NCBI RefSeq assembly: GCF_900114165.1
Contig: NZ_FOSB01000006.1
Span: forward strand, 1 to 64,000
Source of the DNA: Halobacillus dabanensis
Lineage (GTDB): Bacteria; Bacillota; Bacilli; Bacillales; Halobacillaceae
DNA: 64,000 nucleotides
Direction of reading: 5' to 3'
The notes beneath the pieces are model-generated. The model made no database searches. It saw only the letters and a program-made list of their open reading frames with translations, and was not told where the DNA came from. Both the position numbers and the translations under genes were made by a program. This document shows positions 26,601 to 35,765 of this stretch, piece by piece (the stretch's first letter is position 1; the number at the start of each line of letters is the position of its first letter).

Positions 26601-28223
26601 TTATGCTTGTTTTGCTGCTATTTGTTTTTGAACTTCCGGGTCATTTAAGAATTCATCATAACTCATTTCCTTATCAACGATTCCGCCATTTGATGTAATT
26701 TCAATTATACGGTTAGCAATCGTTTGGATGAACTCATGGTCGTGAGATGCAAAGATAACCGATCCTTTAAAATTAATCAGCCCTTTGTTTAAGGAAGTAA
26801 TGGATTCCAAGTCTAAGTGGTTGGTTGGTTCATCGAGTAGAAGAACGTTCGCACCTGAAAGCATCATCTTCGATAACATACAGCGAACCTTTTCTCCACC
26901 TGATAGGACATTCGCTTTTTTCAAGGCTTCTTCTCCGGAGAAAAGCATACGACCTAAGAAACTACGAAGGAAGGTTTCTGTTTCATCTTCTGGAGAGTAT
27001 TGGCGCAACCATTCTACAAGAGATAAATTAGATCCCTCGAAGAACTTAGAGTTGTCTTTAGGGAAATAGCTTTGTGATGTCGTTACTCCCCATTTGTATG
27101 TTCCTTCATCCGGTTCCATTTCTCCCATAAGGATTTGGAACAAAGTGGTTTTAGCAGTTTCATTCGCACCGACAAGTGCAACTTTATCATCCTTATTAAG
27201 TGTGAAACTTACTTGATCCAACACTTTTACACCATCAATGGTTTTAGACAGATTTTCTACTGTCAGTAAATCATTACCGATTTCCCTATCTGCTTTAAAA
27301 GCGATATAAGGATACTTTCTAGAGGAAGGCTGTATATCATCGAGGGTGATTTTTTCAAGCAATTTTTTTCTTGAGGTTGCTTGCTTGGACTTCGATGCAT
27401 TGGCACTGAACCTGGCAACAAATTCTTTCAGGTCTTTGATTTTTTCTTCTTTTTTCTTGTTTTGTTCTTCGGCCATCTTCATAGCCAACTGACTGGATTC
27501 ATACCAGAAATCATAGTTACCAACATAGATTTGAATTTTCCCGAAGTCAAGATCGGCAATGTGCGTACATACATTATTTAAGAAGTGACGGTCGTGTGAA
27601 ACGACAATGACCGTATTTTCAAAATCGATCAAAAAGTCTTCCAGCCATTGGATCGCTTTTATATCCAGGTGGTTGGTAGGCTCATCGAGTAATAGAACGT
27701 CTGGATTTCCAAAGAGCGCCTGTGCAAGCAATACTTTAACCTTCTCTGAACCTGCAAGCTCACTCATTTGTTTATCGTGAAGTTCTTCCCCGATACCAAG
27801 ACCTTTCAATAAACGCGCAGCATCAGAATCCGCTTCCCAACCATTCATTTCAGCGAACTCTCCTTCGAGTTCAGCTGCCCGCATTCCGTCTTCTTCAGAG
27901 AAGTCTCCCTTCATATAAATAGCATCTTTCTCTTGCATCACTTCGTATAGACGTGTGTGCCCCATGATTACCGTTTCTAAAACCTTATATTCATCATATT
28001 CGAAGTGGTTCTGCTTAAGGACAGCGAGACGCTGGTCCTTTTTAAGGCTTACATCCCCTGTTTGAGGTTCGATTTCTCCACTCAAGATTTTTAAGAAGGT
28101 GGATTTACCTGCCCCGTTTGCTCCGATCAAGCCATAGCAATTGCCAGGGGTGAATTTTATATTGACGTCTTCAAATAACTTCTGATCGCCGAAGCGAAGA
28201 CCGACATTATTTACTGTTAACAT
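26601..28223 (-). CDS. ykpA: ABC-F family ATPase YkpA (YbiT type)
   Basis: 540 residues, exactly the YkpA length. Two ATPase domains without membrane segments, joined by a charged linker (residues about 240-300). First Walker A GANGAGKST, signature SGSEK-like LAGSEKVK, Walker B VLLLDEPTNHLD; second signature LSGGEKVR and Walker B again VLLLDEPTNHLD. The second Walker A reads GANETAKT, with Ala where Gly normally precedes Lys. ABC-F proteins act on ribosomes, in translation control or antibiotic protection; the YbiT/YkpA branch has no firmly established cellular role. Monocistronic. Confidence 0.93.
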   Translation of the reverse strand: MLTVNNVGLRFGDQKLFEDVNIKFTPGNCYGLIGANGAGKSTFLKILSGEIEPQTGDVSLKKDQRLAVLKQNHFEYDEYKVLETVIMGHTRLYEVMQEKDAIYMKGDFSEEDGMRAAELEGEFAEMNGWEADSDAARLLKGLGIGEELHDKQMSELAGSEKVKVLLAQALFGNPDVLLLDEPTNHLDIKAIQWLEDFLIDFENTVIVVSHDRHFLNNVCTHIADLDFGKIQIYVGNYDFWYESSQLAMKMAEEQNKKKEEKIKDLKEFVARFSANASKSKQATSRKKLLEKITLDDIQPSSRKYPYIAFKADREIGNDLLTVENLSKTIDGVKVLDQVSFTLNKDDKVALVGANETAKTTLFQILMGEMEPDEGTYKWGVTTSQSYFPKDNSKFFEGSNLSLVEWLRQYSPEDETETFLRSFLGRMLFSGEEALKKANVLSGGEKVRCMLSKMMLSGANVLLLDEPTNHLDLESITSLNKGLINFKGSVIFASHDHEFIQTIANRIIEITSNGGIVDKEMSYDEFLNDPEVQKQIAAKQA

Positions 28224-28500
28224 GAAAAATCCTCCAGTACTTACGATTGTTTAACAAACAAAATTATATCATTCTTATGGTTAGGATGACAGTTTAAAAT
28301 AATCGTGCTTTGAACCAGTGTACAGTACACTAAGTCGTCCATTACGTTCTTAGACTTTCAAAGACGGAATGTTTGGCTCTGAACTTAATTTGCCGAATGT
28401 TTTTGATTGAACCAATCTCCTCTATGTAGAAGATGAAGATGATGGTCTTTGTTTTTGTGTTTGGCATCCATGCAGTTCCTCAACATCCAGGATAGAATAA
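28224..28500. other. Upstream region of ykpA without a gene
   Basis: About 280 bp, no convincing coding frame. A 13-base palindrome GTGTACAGTACAC (28318-28330) about 95 bp before the ykpA start could be an operator, but no regulator is suggested by context. Confidence 0.35.
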
Positions 28501-28529
28501 GAAAAAGCGATTGCAAAGTAGCAACCGCT
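28501..28529 (-). terminator. Terminator of ydjO
   Basis: Stem GCGATTGC / GCAACCGC (one wobble pair) with CTTTTTC on the minus strand, 9 bp after the ydjO stop. Confidence 0.75.
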
Positions 28530-28537
28530 CAGGAGTC

Positions 28538-28750
28538 TTAAGAATCAGATTTATAGTACAAACTATTATTTTCTACGACTTGAAGGACCTTATTTTCTTC
28601 CTCCATTTGACTGCCGCACATAGGACATTTCTTGTCGTCATTTGTTCTAAAGTTGTCTCTCATCCAGCAGTTGCAATCCTCAGATGTGCACACCCAAATC
28701 TTTGTATCTTCTTCTTTGACCTCTGCCTGATTCTTTTTACCGAAAGCCAT
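28538..28750 (-). CDS. ydjO: Cold-inducible YdjO-type zinc-ribbon protein
   Basis: 70 residues. Two cysteine pairs, WVCTSEDCNCWMRDNF and KKCPMCGSQM, make a small zinc ribbon with the YdjO spacing. YdjO of B. subtilis is reported as cold-induced and its function is unknown. It lies 75 bp downstream of a cold-shock protein gene on the same strand, with an imperfect hairpin between them, so partial read-through from the cold-shock promoter would couple their expression. AAAGGGGG stands 9 bp before the ATG. Confidence 0.88.
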   Translation of the reverse strand: MAFGKKNQAEVKEEDTKIWVCTSEDCNCWMRDNFRTNDDKKCPMCGSQMEEENKVLQVVENNSLYYKSDS

Positions 28751-28783
28751 CGATGTAAGCCCCCTTTAGACTCTAAATGATAT

Positions 28784-28813
28784 AAAAAAGGCTGACCACA
28801 AAAGCCAGCCTCT
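28784..28813 (-). terminator. Imperfect terminator between csp and ydjO
   Basis: GGCTGAC / GCCAGCC stem (one G-U pair) followed by CTTTTTTAT on the minus strand. It may act as a partial terminator allowing some ydjO transcription. Confidence 0.65.
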
Positions 28814-28825
28814 TTATTAGTTTTA

Positions 28826-29026
28826 TTATAGTTTCGTGACGTTTGCAGCTTGTGGTCCGCGATTTCCTTCAGTCACTTCAAACTCTACAGCTTGCCCTTC
28901 TTCTAGAGACTTGAAGCCTTCTTCGTTGATTGCGCTGAAGTGTACGAATACATCGTCTTCTCCTTCAACCTCGATAAAACCGAAACCTTTTTCCGCGTTA
29001 AACCACTTCACTGTACCTGTTTTCAT
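28826..29026 (-). CDS. csp: Cold-shock protein (CspA/CspB family), copy 1
   Basis: 66 residues, one OB fold. Both RNA-binding motifs are intact: [10 protein letters not shown] (RNP1) and VFVHFSAI (RNP2), after the invariant [10 protein letters not shown]. Binds single-stranded RNA and DNA, melts RNA structure and aids translation in the cold. GGAGG precedes the ATG. Transcribed from a clear sigma-A promoter with a leader of about 145 nt, the long leader typical of csp genes. About 85% identical to the second copy at 53243. Confidence 0.95.
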   Translation of the reverse strand: MKTGTVKWFNAEKGFGFIEVEGEDDVFVHFSAINEEGFKSLEEGQAVEFEVTEGNRGPQAANVTKL

Positions 29027-29176
29027 AGGAATGGATCCTCCAATATTTCTAAAATTAATATGCGTTTTGCAATAAAGAAAAAATCACATATTATAAAAAG
29101 TACCAATAAGGATTGATCACTCTTTATAATAGGTGACTAAATTTCTTAATATTGGTAAACTTTATATCTTTTTAAC

Positions 29177-29205
29177 ACTATACTATGACTCACCGGTGAA
29201 GTCAA
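29177..29205 (-). promoter_or_regulatory. Sigma-A promoter of csp copy 1
   Basis: On the minus strand TTGACT (29205-29200), 17 bp, TATAGT (29182-29177). Transcription would begin near 29170, leaving a leader of about 145 nt before the start codon. Confidence 0.75.
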
Positions 29206-29263
29206 GCAAAGCGTCTAATTGCCTACAGGAATATTATATACAAGAGGAAGGGGATTTATTCCA

Positions 29264-29767
29264 TTAATTGATTTTTTTAATGAGGGCACACGCTATTCTT
29301 CTCCCTGAATCTCCACTTGGCTGGGACTGATAGTCATCTGGCCCCTCGTGGATGATGACTGTCTTACCAATAATATCACTCACTTGGAAACGGTCTGTAA
29401 AAAAGATCATCCTCGCCCTGCCTTGATTGGAAAAAAGTACTGGAAAATCTCCTGCGTGATTGCCGTGTGGTTGACCATCAGGATTCCAATGCCCCCCCGC
29501 AGAAGAGAAAGGTTCTTTGCCATCGCCGATTTCACAGACCCCTTTTTCATGGATATGAAAGCCGTGAGGACCGATTTGCTTTCCGTTTTTGGACTTTTTA
29601 AAGTCAGGAAGTCCTCCGACTTGAACGAACACTTCCACCCCGTATGGCATTTGGTAAAATTGAACAGTTCCTTTTAATTCAGGAGCAAGTGGGCTGCTTA
29701 AAAACTCCCCATATGCTGTTTCTGAAGCGAAAGTTTGTCTGTATGAGCCTTGATGCTGAATATACAT
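29264..29767 (-). CDS. sodC: Cu/Zn superoxide dismutase-like protein (YojM/SodC type)
   Basis: 167 residues from an ATG at 29767 that follows GGGGGAAGG; the longer frame start at 29788 lies in that ribosome site. Greek-key Cu/Zn SOD fold. All metal ligands appear present: HGFHIHE (two Cu His), GGHWNP (bridging His), PHGNHAGD (Zn His, His, Asp) and VIIHEGPDDY (Cu His), with the substrate-guiding Arg in GRRIACAL and a Cys pair. The Zn loop is about six residues shorter than in human SOD1, leaving only 3 positions between the Zn histidines. No signal peptide or lipobox, so the location is uncertain. Confidence 0.87.
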   Translation of the reverse strand: MYIQHQGSYRQTFASETAYGEFLSSPLAPELKGTVQFYQMPYGVEVFVQVGGLPDFKKSKNGKQIGPHGFHIHEKGVCEIGDGKEPFSSAGGHWNPDGQPHGNHAGDFPVLFSNQGRARMIFFTDRFQVSDIIGKTVIIHEGPDDYQSQPSGDSGRRIACALIKKIN

Positions 29768-29839
29768 ATTAACCTTCCCCCTTTCCATGTATTTGTATGA
29801 AGGAATGGGAAGGTTTATGTCAAGGTAGGAGGATATAGA

Positions 29840-29890
29840 AAAATCCCCTCGTCTAAGGAGGAGGAAGAAGTCCTTAGATAAAGGGGATTC
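29840..29890 (-). terminator. Terminator of dynA
   Basis: Long stem AATCCCCT...AGGGGATT with inner pairing CTAAGGA / TCCTTAG, ending GGGATTTTTC on the minus strand; it follows the dynA stop by 35 bp. Confidence 0.8.
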
Positions 29891-29924
29891 TTTAATGGTT
29901 TATTTTATGAATGGAATAACCTGT

Positions 29925-32900
29925 TTAGAACGTTTGAATCTTCAAAAGTATTGCTTCTAGTTCATCTGATTCAATAGGGTTCTCAAGGTGAGAAAGAAGG
30001 TGGGTGAAATGATTTAAAACATCCCGCTCCCAGTCTTCCATACGACGGTCATACGCCTGTAGCCATTGTTCCACATAGTGGTCAGTGACCTTTTGCTGCA
30101 TTTGCTCCAACTCTACTTTTAGTGGAGTGGAAAGGAGGTCGGCCATTGAGGTTTTCATTTCTTCCTTTTCGTTTCTCTCGAAAAACGCTTTAGGATTTTT
30201 GAAATATTTCCTCAGCTGAGCCTTTTCTTTACTTTGAATATCTACGTTACCTTCTAAAACAGGAAGTGGCAAATCTTCCATGTCATATTTTGATAATTTT
30301 AATGTGCGATGGATCATCATTAATTCGCTTTCCATACGATCTTTCGCCTGAGCTATTAAGTCTTCTACAAAACGTTCCATCCGAATACAGACAGCTTTGG
30401 TTTCTTGAATCATTTCAAAACTTAGTTCTTTCAGTAAATTTTCCTGGGCTCTCATTAATGCTTCTTTTATGTCTCCGTCTTTCTTTATTGTGGCAGGATT
30501 GTAATGTCGTTTAAATAAGTCAGTAAAATTCAGCATCATCCGTTCGTGCACATAATGCATTTGCTTTTCCACTTTATTATGCAAAGCATCCTGTGCCCCT
30601 GTTGCAAAACTGTGTTTGAATAATTGAAGAGCAACTTCTTCATCTTCTTTTACTTTCACTATTTCCTTCCTGCGGTCTTCTTCATTCATTTGGCTTGTTT
30701 CAATGTAGCTTTCTAACACACGCATCACTTGAACCACATCTTCTTCAATAGAAGCGATCATCATTTGAGCGAGTTCTTCATCCAAAAAACTCCGGAAGTT
30801 CTGTTCAAAGTTCGTCATTCCAGAATGTTTTTTGATGTCTTTTTGTTTTTCCTGAAGGGCATGCAAACTTGAAACGGAATACATCTTAGGGTTACGAATT
30901 TGGAAGCTATTTAATTGTTCTTTGACATAATTTTCGACTTGTTCTAATTCTTCATCCGATTTCGCCAAATCAGCAGCATTAATCAGGAAGAACATTTTAT
31001 CCATCGCAAAGCTGTCTTTGACCCTTCCAAGCTGAGTCAAGAACGATTGATCAGCCTGGGAAAACGGATGATTATAATAGGTTACAAATAAAACAGCATC
31101 AGCGTCCTTGATATATTCAAAACTGACATCTGTATGACGTGCGTTGACAGAGTCTGCCCCAGGAGTATCGACTAGGGTGACACCAGCTCTTGTCCAAGGG
31201 CAATCATAGTACAATTCCATGGATTCGATGAAACATGACTTTTCTTCTTTTGCAACATAGGAAGAAAAATCACTCCAATCCACGTGTATGCATTGTCCGA
31301 AATGAGTTTTCATCTCTGGGTACCCTTCAATGAACGCCCGTAGGAATGAATGATTTTTATGATCCAGAGTCGTCCAATCCGCTTCATTCATCTGCTCCAC
31401 TATCGAACAAATGTCGTCTAATGAGGTCTCATTGATGCTGATTTCCTCCAAAATAGGTGTCAAGTCCTCCAGCATCTCTTCTTTACTCTTAATATGAGCT
31501 TCTATCGTGTGGTTCGGCTTATCTTCTGTTGGTGGCGATATTTTGTTTATTGTCGCTGTTGTAGGGTTCGGTGAAACGGGTAAAATTAAATCTCCTAAAA
31601 GAGCATTTGCAAAACTGGATTTACCAGCACTAAAAGCACCGAAAAGAGCGACAGTATACTGCCTGTGCGCCAATCGCTCTCGTTTATTCTCCAACTGTTG
31701 AGATAGCCTTTGGAGTCCGTCTATTCCTTTGATGTTTTTCAATGTTTCATCTGCTTTTTGAATCGCTTGATCTACAGTGGAATGTGATTGCTCCCTATCA
31801 GGAATTGGATCCTTGTTTCCAATTTCTGCTTTTTCCTCTTGATCAAACGAGAACTCGGCCATGGAACGACTCTCCATCGACTGCTGGCGCTTTTCTAAAT
31901 CATTGAATATTTGATCGTTATGATCGGTTAGCGTTGATTCTTCCATTTGAGAAGTCATTTCATATCGGAAATTTTTCATTTTCTCATTTAATTCTTTCAT
32001 GCGGTTTTGATAAACCTGCTTTTCTATATAAGCATCGAAAACAGATGCATACTGATTCTTTACAGAGCTTTTCTTTCGCTCTACAGCGTCATATAAAGAA
32101 CCCCTCCACTGTTCGATCACCCATTCCTTTGCAAGTTTTCGAATGTTCTTTGCAACTTCATCTGTATAACGCAGGACATAGGCACCTGTAACAGATGCAC
32201 CAGGTTGAACGAGTGAAGATAGTCGCTCTTCCGGATAATCAAACGTCGAATTTTGAACGTTATGTATTAATTCAGAGTCTGTAATGTTGAATTGTTCTAA
32301 GAGTTTCAACATCCGTTCCCGTACAGGCCAATGGAGATTTTGTTCAATGGACTCATTTAGTTTTTGGTGAAAAACTCTCTTTCTCTCTAGTCGCTCTTCT
32401 TCCGTCTTTTTATGAGAAAAAAAGATTCCTACTTTAAACTCTGGTTGCATTGCTTCTAAGTACAATTCAGCATATTCTCTCAAAGAACTTGGTATGAGAT
32501 AGGCGTTCGTAATAAAGTGAAGCACTTTATTTTGAAAATCTTCTTCTGCTTCTTCTTTGAGGTTTATTTGTTTCTCCATCCATTCTTCTTCGAGAGGACT
32601 TTTTTGGATTGCGTCTTCCGCTTCCTCTATTTTCTCTCGCAAAGATTGTATTTCCTCTTCTTGCAAATCGGAATAATTAAAAGCAGCCTCTTCTGCAATT
32701 CCTTTTACTTGATGGAGCAACTGTTTTTGTGCCATTGTTTCCTCTTGGTTAAATAAAGAATGAAAATCTTCTTTCAACTGGATAAAATCATTGATGGTTA
32801 GAGAGAAATCCCTCATGGAAGTGAAATACAACTGATCAGGTTCAATCCCCCAACGAGAAAACGCTTCTATCACGCTTGTCCGGTAATCCTGAAAAGTGAG

Positions 32901-33521
32901 TTCGCTTTCTATATGCTTATCTACCTGATTGATGACAATAGAGAAAGGAGTCTTCCTTCGTTGCATTTCAAGAAGGAACATTAAATTCACTTCTGATTGG
33001 ACGTGATTATAGTCCATGATGTAATACATATAATCCATAAGATGTAAGGATGACTCTGTAATCAACCTGTCAGCATCATTTGTCGAATCAACCCCTGGTG
33101 TATCGACTACAGAGATGTGGGGAGGAAGAGAACTTTGTGGCCGACTTATTTCTATACCTGTAATGGTTTCTCCATCTTTACACAAATTTTGGATCGTACG
33201 CATATCCACTTCCTCTTCATACTTTACTGAGCTGCCGTTTTGAAAATGCACAACAGTTTTTATATCCCCTGATTTTAACTTAACAATATTGGCACTTGTC
33301 GGGATTGGGCTGGAAGGTAAAAGGTCTTCGTCCAATAACGTATTGATCATCGTGGACTTCCCTGCAGAGAAGTGACCAGCGAAACCAATGACCATTTCTT
33401 TGTTCCGTTCTTTTTCATATAAATCCAATAATTTTTCTCTTTGTACTGCAAACTCCTGATCATTTAAAAAACTGTATAAATTCCGAATTTTATTAATGCT
33501 CATATCTGTCATCTGAGTCAT
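29925..33521 (-). CDS. dynA: Tandem dynamin-like GTPase DynA
   Basis: 1198 residues, matching the double-headed DynA (YpbR) of B. subtilis. Two consecutive dynamin units: G1 motif GHFSAGKST near residue 50 with G3 DTPGVDST and G4 NQVDKH; then G1 GAFSAGKSS near residue 628 with G3 DTPGADS. Between and after them are long coiled-coil stalks. DynA tethers and fuses membranes in trans, protects against membrane damage and phage, and assists division-site membranes. Monocistronic; AAAGGAG precedes the ATG. Gene order with fer and ykqA nearby also recalls Bacillus. Confidence 0.93.
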   Translation of the reverse strand: MTQMTDMSINKIRNLYSFLNDQEFAVQREKLLDLYEKERNKEMVIGFAGHFSAGKSTMINTLLDEDLLPSSPIPTSANIVKLKSGDIKTVVHFQNGSSVKYEEEVDMRTIQNLCKDGETITGIEISRPQSSLPPHISVVDTPGVDSTNDADRLITESSLHLMDYMYYIMDYNHVQSEVNLMFLLEMQRRKTPFSIVINQVDKHIESELTFQDYRTSVIEAFSRWGIEPDQLYFTSMRDFSLTINDFIQLKEDFHSLFNQEETMAQKQLLHQVKGIAEEAAFNYSDLQEEEIQSLREKIEEAEDAIQKSPLEEEWMEKQINLKEEAEEDFQNKVLHFITNAYLIPSSLREYAELYLEAMQPEFKVGIFFSHKKTEEERLERKRVFHQKLNESIEQNLHWPVRERMLKLLEQFNITDSELIHNVQNSTFDYPEERLSSLVQPGASVTGAYVLRYTDEVAKNIRKLAKEWVIEQWRGSLYDAVERKKSSVKNQYASVFDAYIEKQVYQNRMKELNEKMKNFRYEMTSQMEESTLTDHNDQIFNDLEKRQQSMESRSMAEFSFDQEEKAEIGNKDPIPDREQSHSTVDQAIQKADETLKNIKGIDGLQRLSQQLENKRERLAHRQYTVALFGAFSAGKSSFANALLGDLILPVSPNPTTATINKISPPTEDKPNHTIEAHIKSKEEMLEDLTPILEEISINETSLDDICSIVEQMNEADWTTLDHKNHSFLRAFIEGYPEMKTHFGQCIHVDWSDFSSYVAKEEKSCFIESMELYYDCPWTRAGVTLVDTPGADSVNARHTDVSFEYIKDADAVLFVTYYNHPFSQADQSFLTQLGRVKDSFAMDKMFFLINAADLAKSDEELEQVENYVKEQLNSFQIRNPKMYSVSSLHALQEKQKDIKKHSGMTNFEQNFRSFLDEELAQMMIASIEEDVVQVMRVLESYIETSQMNEEDRRKEIVKVKEDEEVALQLFKHSFATGAQDALHNKVEKQMHYVHERMMLNFTDLFKRHYNPATIKKDGDIKEALMRAQENLLKELSFEMIQETKAVCIRMERFVEDLIAQAKDRMESELMMIHRTLKLSKYDMEDLPLPVLEGNVDIQSKEKAQLRKYFKNPKAFFERNEKEEMKTSMADLLSTPLKVELEQMQQKVTDHYVEQWLQAYDRRMEDWERDVLNHFTHLLSHLENPIESDELEAILLKIQTF

Positions 33522-33831
33522 GTGCGGTCTCCTTTAGCGTCCATTGTTAAATCTTATTCTACTCCTAATCCTAGTCTGAGCTCAAGAATGTTTTTGAAGA
33601 GACTCTGTTTCTTATGGCACAACTCAAACGATGGGAAACTCTCACCTTCTGGATCTCTGTTCATACATTCATAAATTTCTGGGGGATATCAGTCCAAGTT
33701 TTTTCCAGTTCTCCTTCGAAAATTATGTAATGAAGAATTTACAGCGATTATCCTTTGCACGAGAATAACCGCTGAAGAGTATCTGATTTTCTCTAAAAGA
33801 GAAGGTTGACAGTGGTAGGTCCATTAATGCA
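33522..33831. other. Gap between dynA and the ykqA pseudogene
   Basis: 310 bp, no gene. An imperfect hairpin at about 33741-33775 (ACAGCG.TTAT / ATAA.CGCTGT) lies after the ykqA reading frame and may end its transcript, though its T tract is weak. Confidence 0.4.
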
Positions 33832-34706
33832 TCAGCTTTGACTTCTTTTATTTAAATAACCTTGAAAGTCATCTACTTTCAATTCATGGAGAAAGCGATG
33901 TTCTAAAGAAGTCAGGTAAGGTTCTGACAAGTATTTAGCACCGCCCCTAAGTATTTCTTCCGCATAATGGAAAGGTGGAGCTATATTCTCTTTCTTATCG
34001 ATAACAGTAAAAGTAAGACCTGTATTCTTTTTTCATTATCCACCAATACATCTACAATTGTTGGACGGTAAACCTTCGAATCCACCCCTTCACGCTGGTA
34101 CAAATAACTGATAGCATCTTCCTTTATGTTTTCATAAACGACACCTTCGAGCTTACTTCCTTTCTTTTCTTTAATGTCAGCTCTCGAACCGTCATTGTAA
34201 TGACACGAAAAAGCAAGTTCATAATCGTATAAGACACCACTTCCTCTTACATCTTTAAATAACGATTCAACCCCATGTGTTGTAAGTCTATAATCATCCA
34301 TACAGGAGCCATAAGCAAAATATTGAATAGAACCTTGGCGAAAATATTGATGCACTTTCCAATCGTTATTAGGAACAGGGCTGCCTTCTGGAGAATGAGA
34401 CCAATAAAACACTTCTGCCTGCGTTAATCCCTGTTCCGTTAAAACCGTACTACTTTCTCTCTTGAATTGTGGATTTTTTTCTGCCACGTTATGGAGATCA
34501 TCCAGTTCTCCCAGTTTTTCTTCATCAACCTCGTATAATTCTCCATAGCACATGTGCAACTCATCTTTGATAAGGTGAGGATTAACATAGGAATTGCTGA
34601 AGAGTCTTCCTTTCACAGAGGCTTGTTCAGACAAGCATGTATATTTCTCTATATAGTGATGATCCTCTTGATGTTTACAAAGCGAACCATAAACAAAAAC
34701 ATTCAT
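33832..34706 (-). pseudogene. ykqA: Gamma-glutamylcyclotransferase-like YkqA, frameshifted near the 3' end
   Basis: Two AIG2/GGCT-like domains: MNVFVYGSLCKHQEDHHYIE at the N terminus and IQYFAYGSCMDDYRLTTHG from about residue 125. The frame that starts at 34706 ends prematurely at 33981, after an odd tail (LLLLLSIRKRI). A +1 shift at the T run at 34009-34012 (plus-strand AAAA) restores a natural continuation, TVIDKKENIAPPFHYAEEIL and on through LHELKVDDFQGYLNKRSQS, to a stop at 33832-33834. The repaired length, about 291 residues, fits YkqA. Either a real single-base deletion or a sequence error. It overlaps the P1 peptidase gene by 4 bp. Confidence 0.8.
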
Positions 34707-35686
34707 TCTTTTTCCCCTTTCTTATGTAGATCACGTGCAGCAATGAATCCAGGCGTAGACGAAGCATGCCGGACTGCATTGATAATAGCTTTTTCTACAC
34801 AAATGGTAGCTAATGTTCCAAGACTATTCAAGTCACATGCCCCTCCATCTTTATGTCCCATAAAAAATAATGTATCCCCATCCACAAAAGTATGAGAGGG
34901 ACGTATGGTGCGAGCGAATCCATCATGAGATAAACTAGCCAATTTGTTTGCTTGCGGTTTGTCTACTCTTGCATTTGTCACCACTACCCCAATGGTCGTG
35001 TTTTGAGAAAATCGATTCGTAGACGTTGTCTTCATCTGTTCAATTAGTTGTTGTTCACTATTTAAAAAATTACCTCCTTTATGTAAACCAGCCACTACCT
35101 TTCCACTTTTTGGATCGATAACATCTCCAAAACAATTGACTGCAATCAGAGCTCCGACCTTTATACCTCCAATTTGACATGCATAACTTCCAATACCACC
35201 TTTCATACTATGGTGGCGACCGAGCGCTTTTCCTACACTCGCCCCCGCTCCTGCTCCGAAATTTCCTTGTTCGATTGAAGTATGAAGGTACGCTCGTTCT
35301 GCAGCCTGGTAACCCATCTCGGCATCAGGGCGTCTCATTGTTGGTCGACCCACTAAATCAAACAGTATCGCACCAGGGACGATTGGTACACGGGTGATAT
35401 CGACATCAAAACCAATTTCCTTTTCTTCAAGGAACCTCATCACGCCTGAACCGACATCGAGTCCGAATGCACTTCCTCCAGACAGAAAAACCCCATGGAT
35501 TTGTTGAACAAGATTATCAGAATGTAAGAGGTCTGTTTCCCTCGTCCCTGGAGAACCACCTCGAACATCGACACCGGCAATCGCTCCTTGTTTACTCAAC
35601 ACTACGGTACATCCTGTCAAACCATCCGGGCTTTCCGCCTGGCCGAAAGAAAAACCTTCAATCTCTTCAATTTTAATTTCATTCAT
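34703..35686 (-). CDS. P1 (S58/DmpA-like) family N-terminal nucleophile peptidase
   Basis: 327 residues. Family of L-aminopeptidase D-esterase and nylon-oligomer hydrolase (NylC), which cut themselves into two subunits to expose a Ser/Thr nucleophile. Visible: GCTVVLSKQGAIAGVDVRGG, GVFLSGGSAFGLDVGSGV, GNFGAGAGASVGKALG, and the expected self-cleavage site QNTTIGVVVTNAR, giving an N-terminal Thr. Cytoplasmic; natural substrate unknown, probably small peptides, amides or esters. Its stop overlaps the ykqA start (ATGA), so the two are translationally coupled and may share a gamma-glutamyl or amide substrate; that is inference. Confidence 0.87.
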   Translation of the reverse strand: MNEIKIEEIEGFSFGQAESPDGLTGCTVVLSKQGAIAGVDVRGGSPGTRETDLLHSDNLVQQIHGVFLSGGSAFGLDVGSGVMRFLEEKEIGFDVDITRVPIVPGAILFDLVGRPTMRRPDAEMGYQAAERAYLHTSIEQGNFGAGAGASVGKALGRHHSMKGGIGSYACQIGGIKVGALIAVNCFGDVIDPKSGKVVAGLHKGGNFLNSEQQLIEQMKTTSTNRFSQNTTIGVVVTNARVDKPQANKLASLSHDGFARTIRPSHTFVDGDTLFFMGHKDGGACDLNSLGTLATICVEKAIINAVRHASSTPGFIAARDLHKKGEKE

Positions 35687-35765
35687 TTGTAAATCCTCCT
35701 TTTAAATGTTTGTAATAAAAAGGCAGCGGGGAACATGTATAGAGAAAACGTTAGGAGGTGGATGT

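Noticed and set aside
29925-33521. Phage-defence or toxin system around the large GTPase
   Set aside because: The tandem dynamin layout and length match the housekeeping DynA of Bacillus, and no defence genes flank it.
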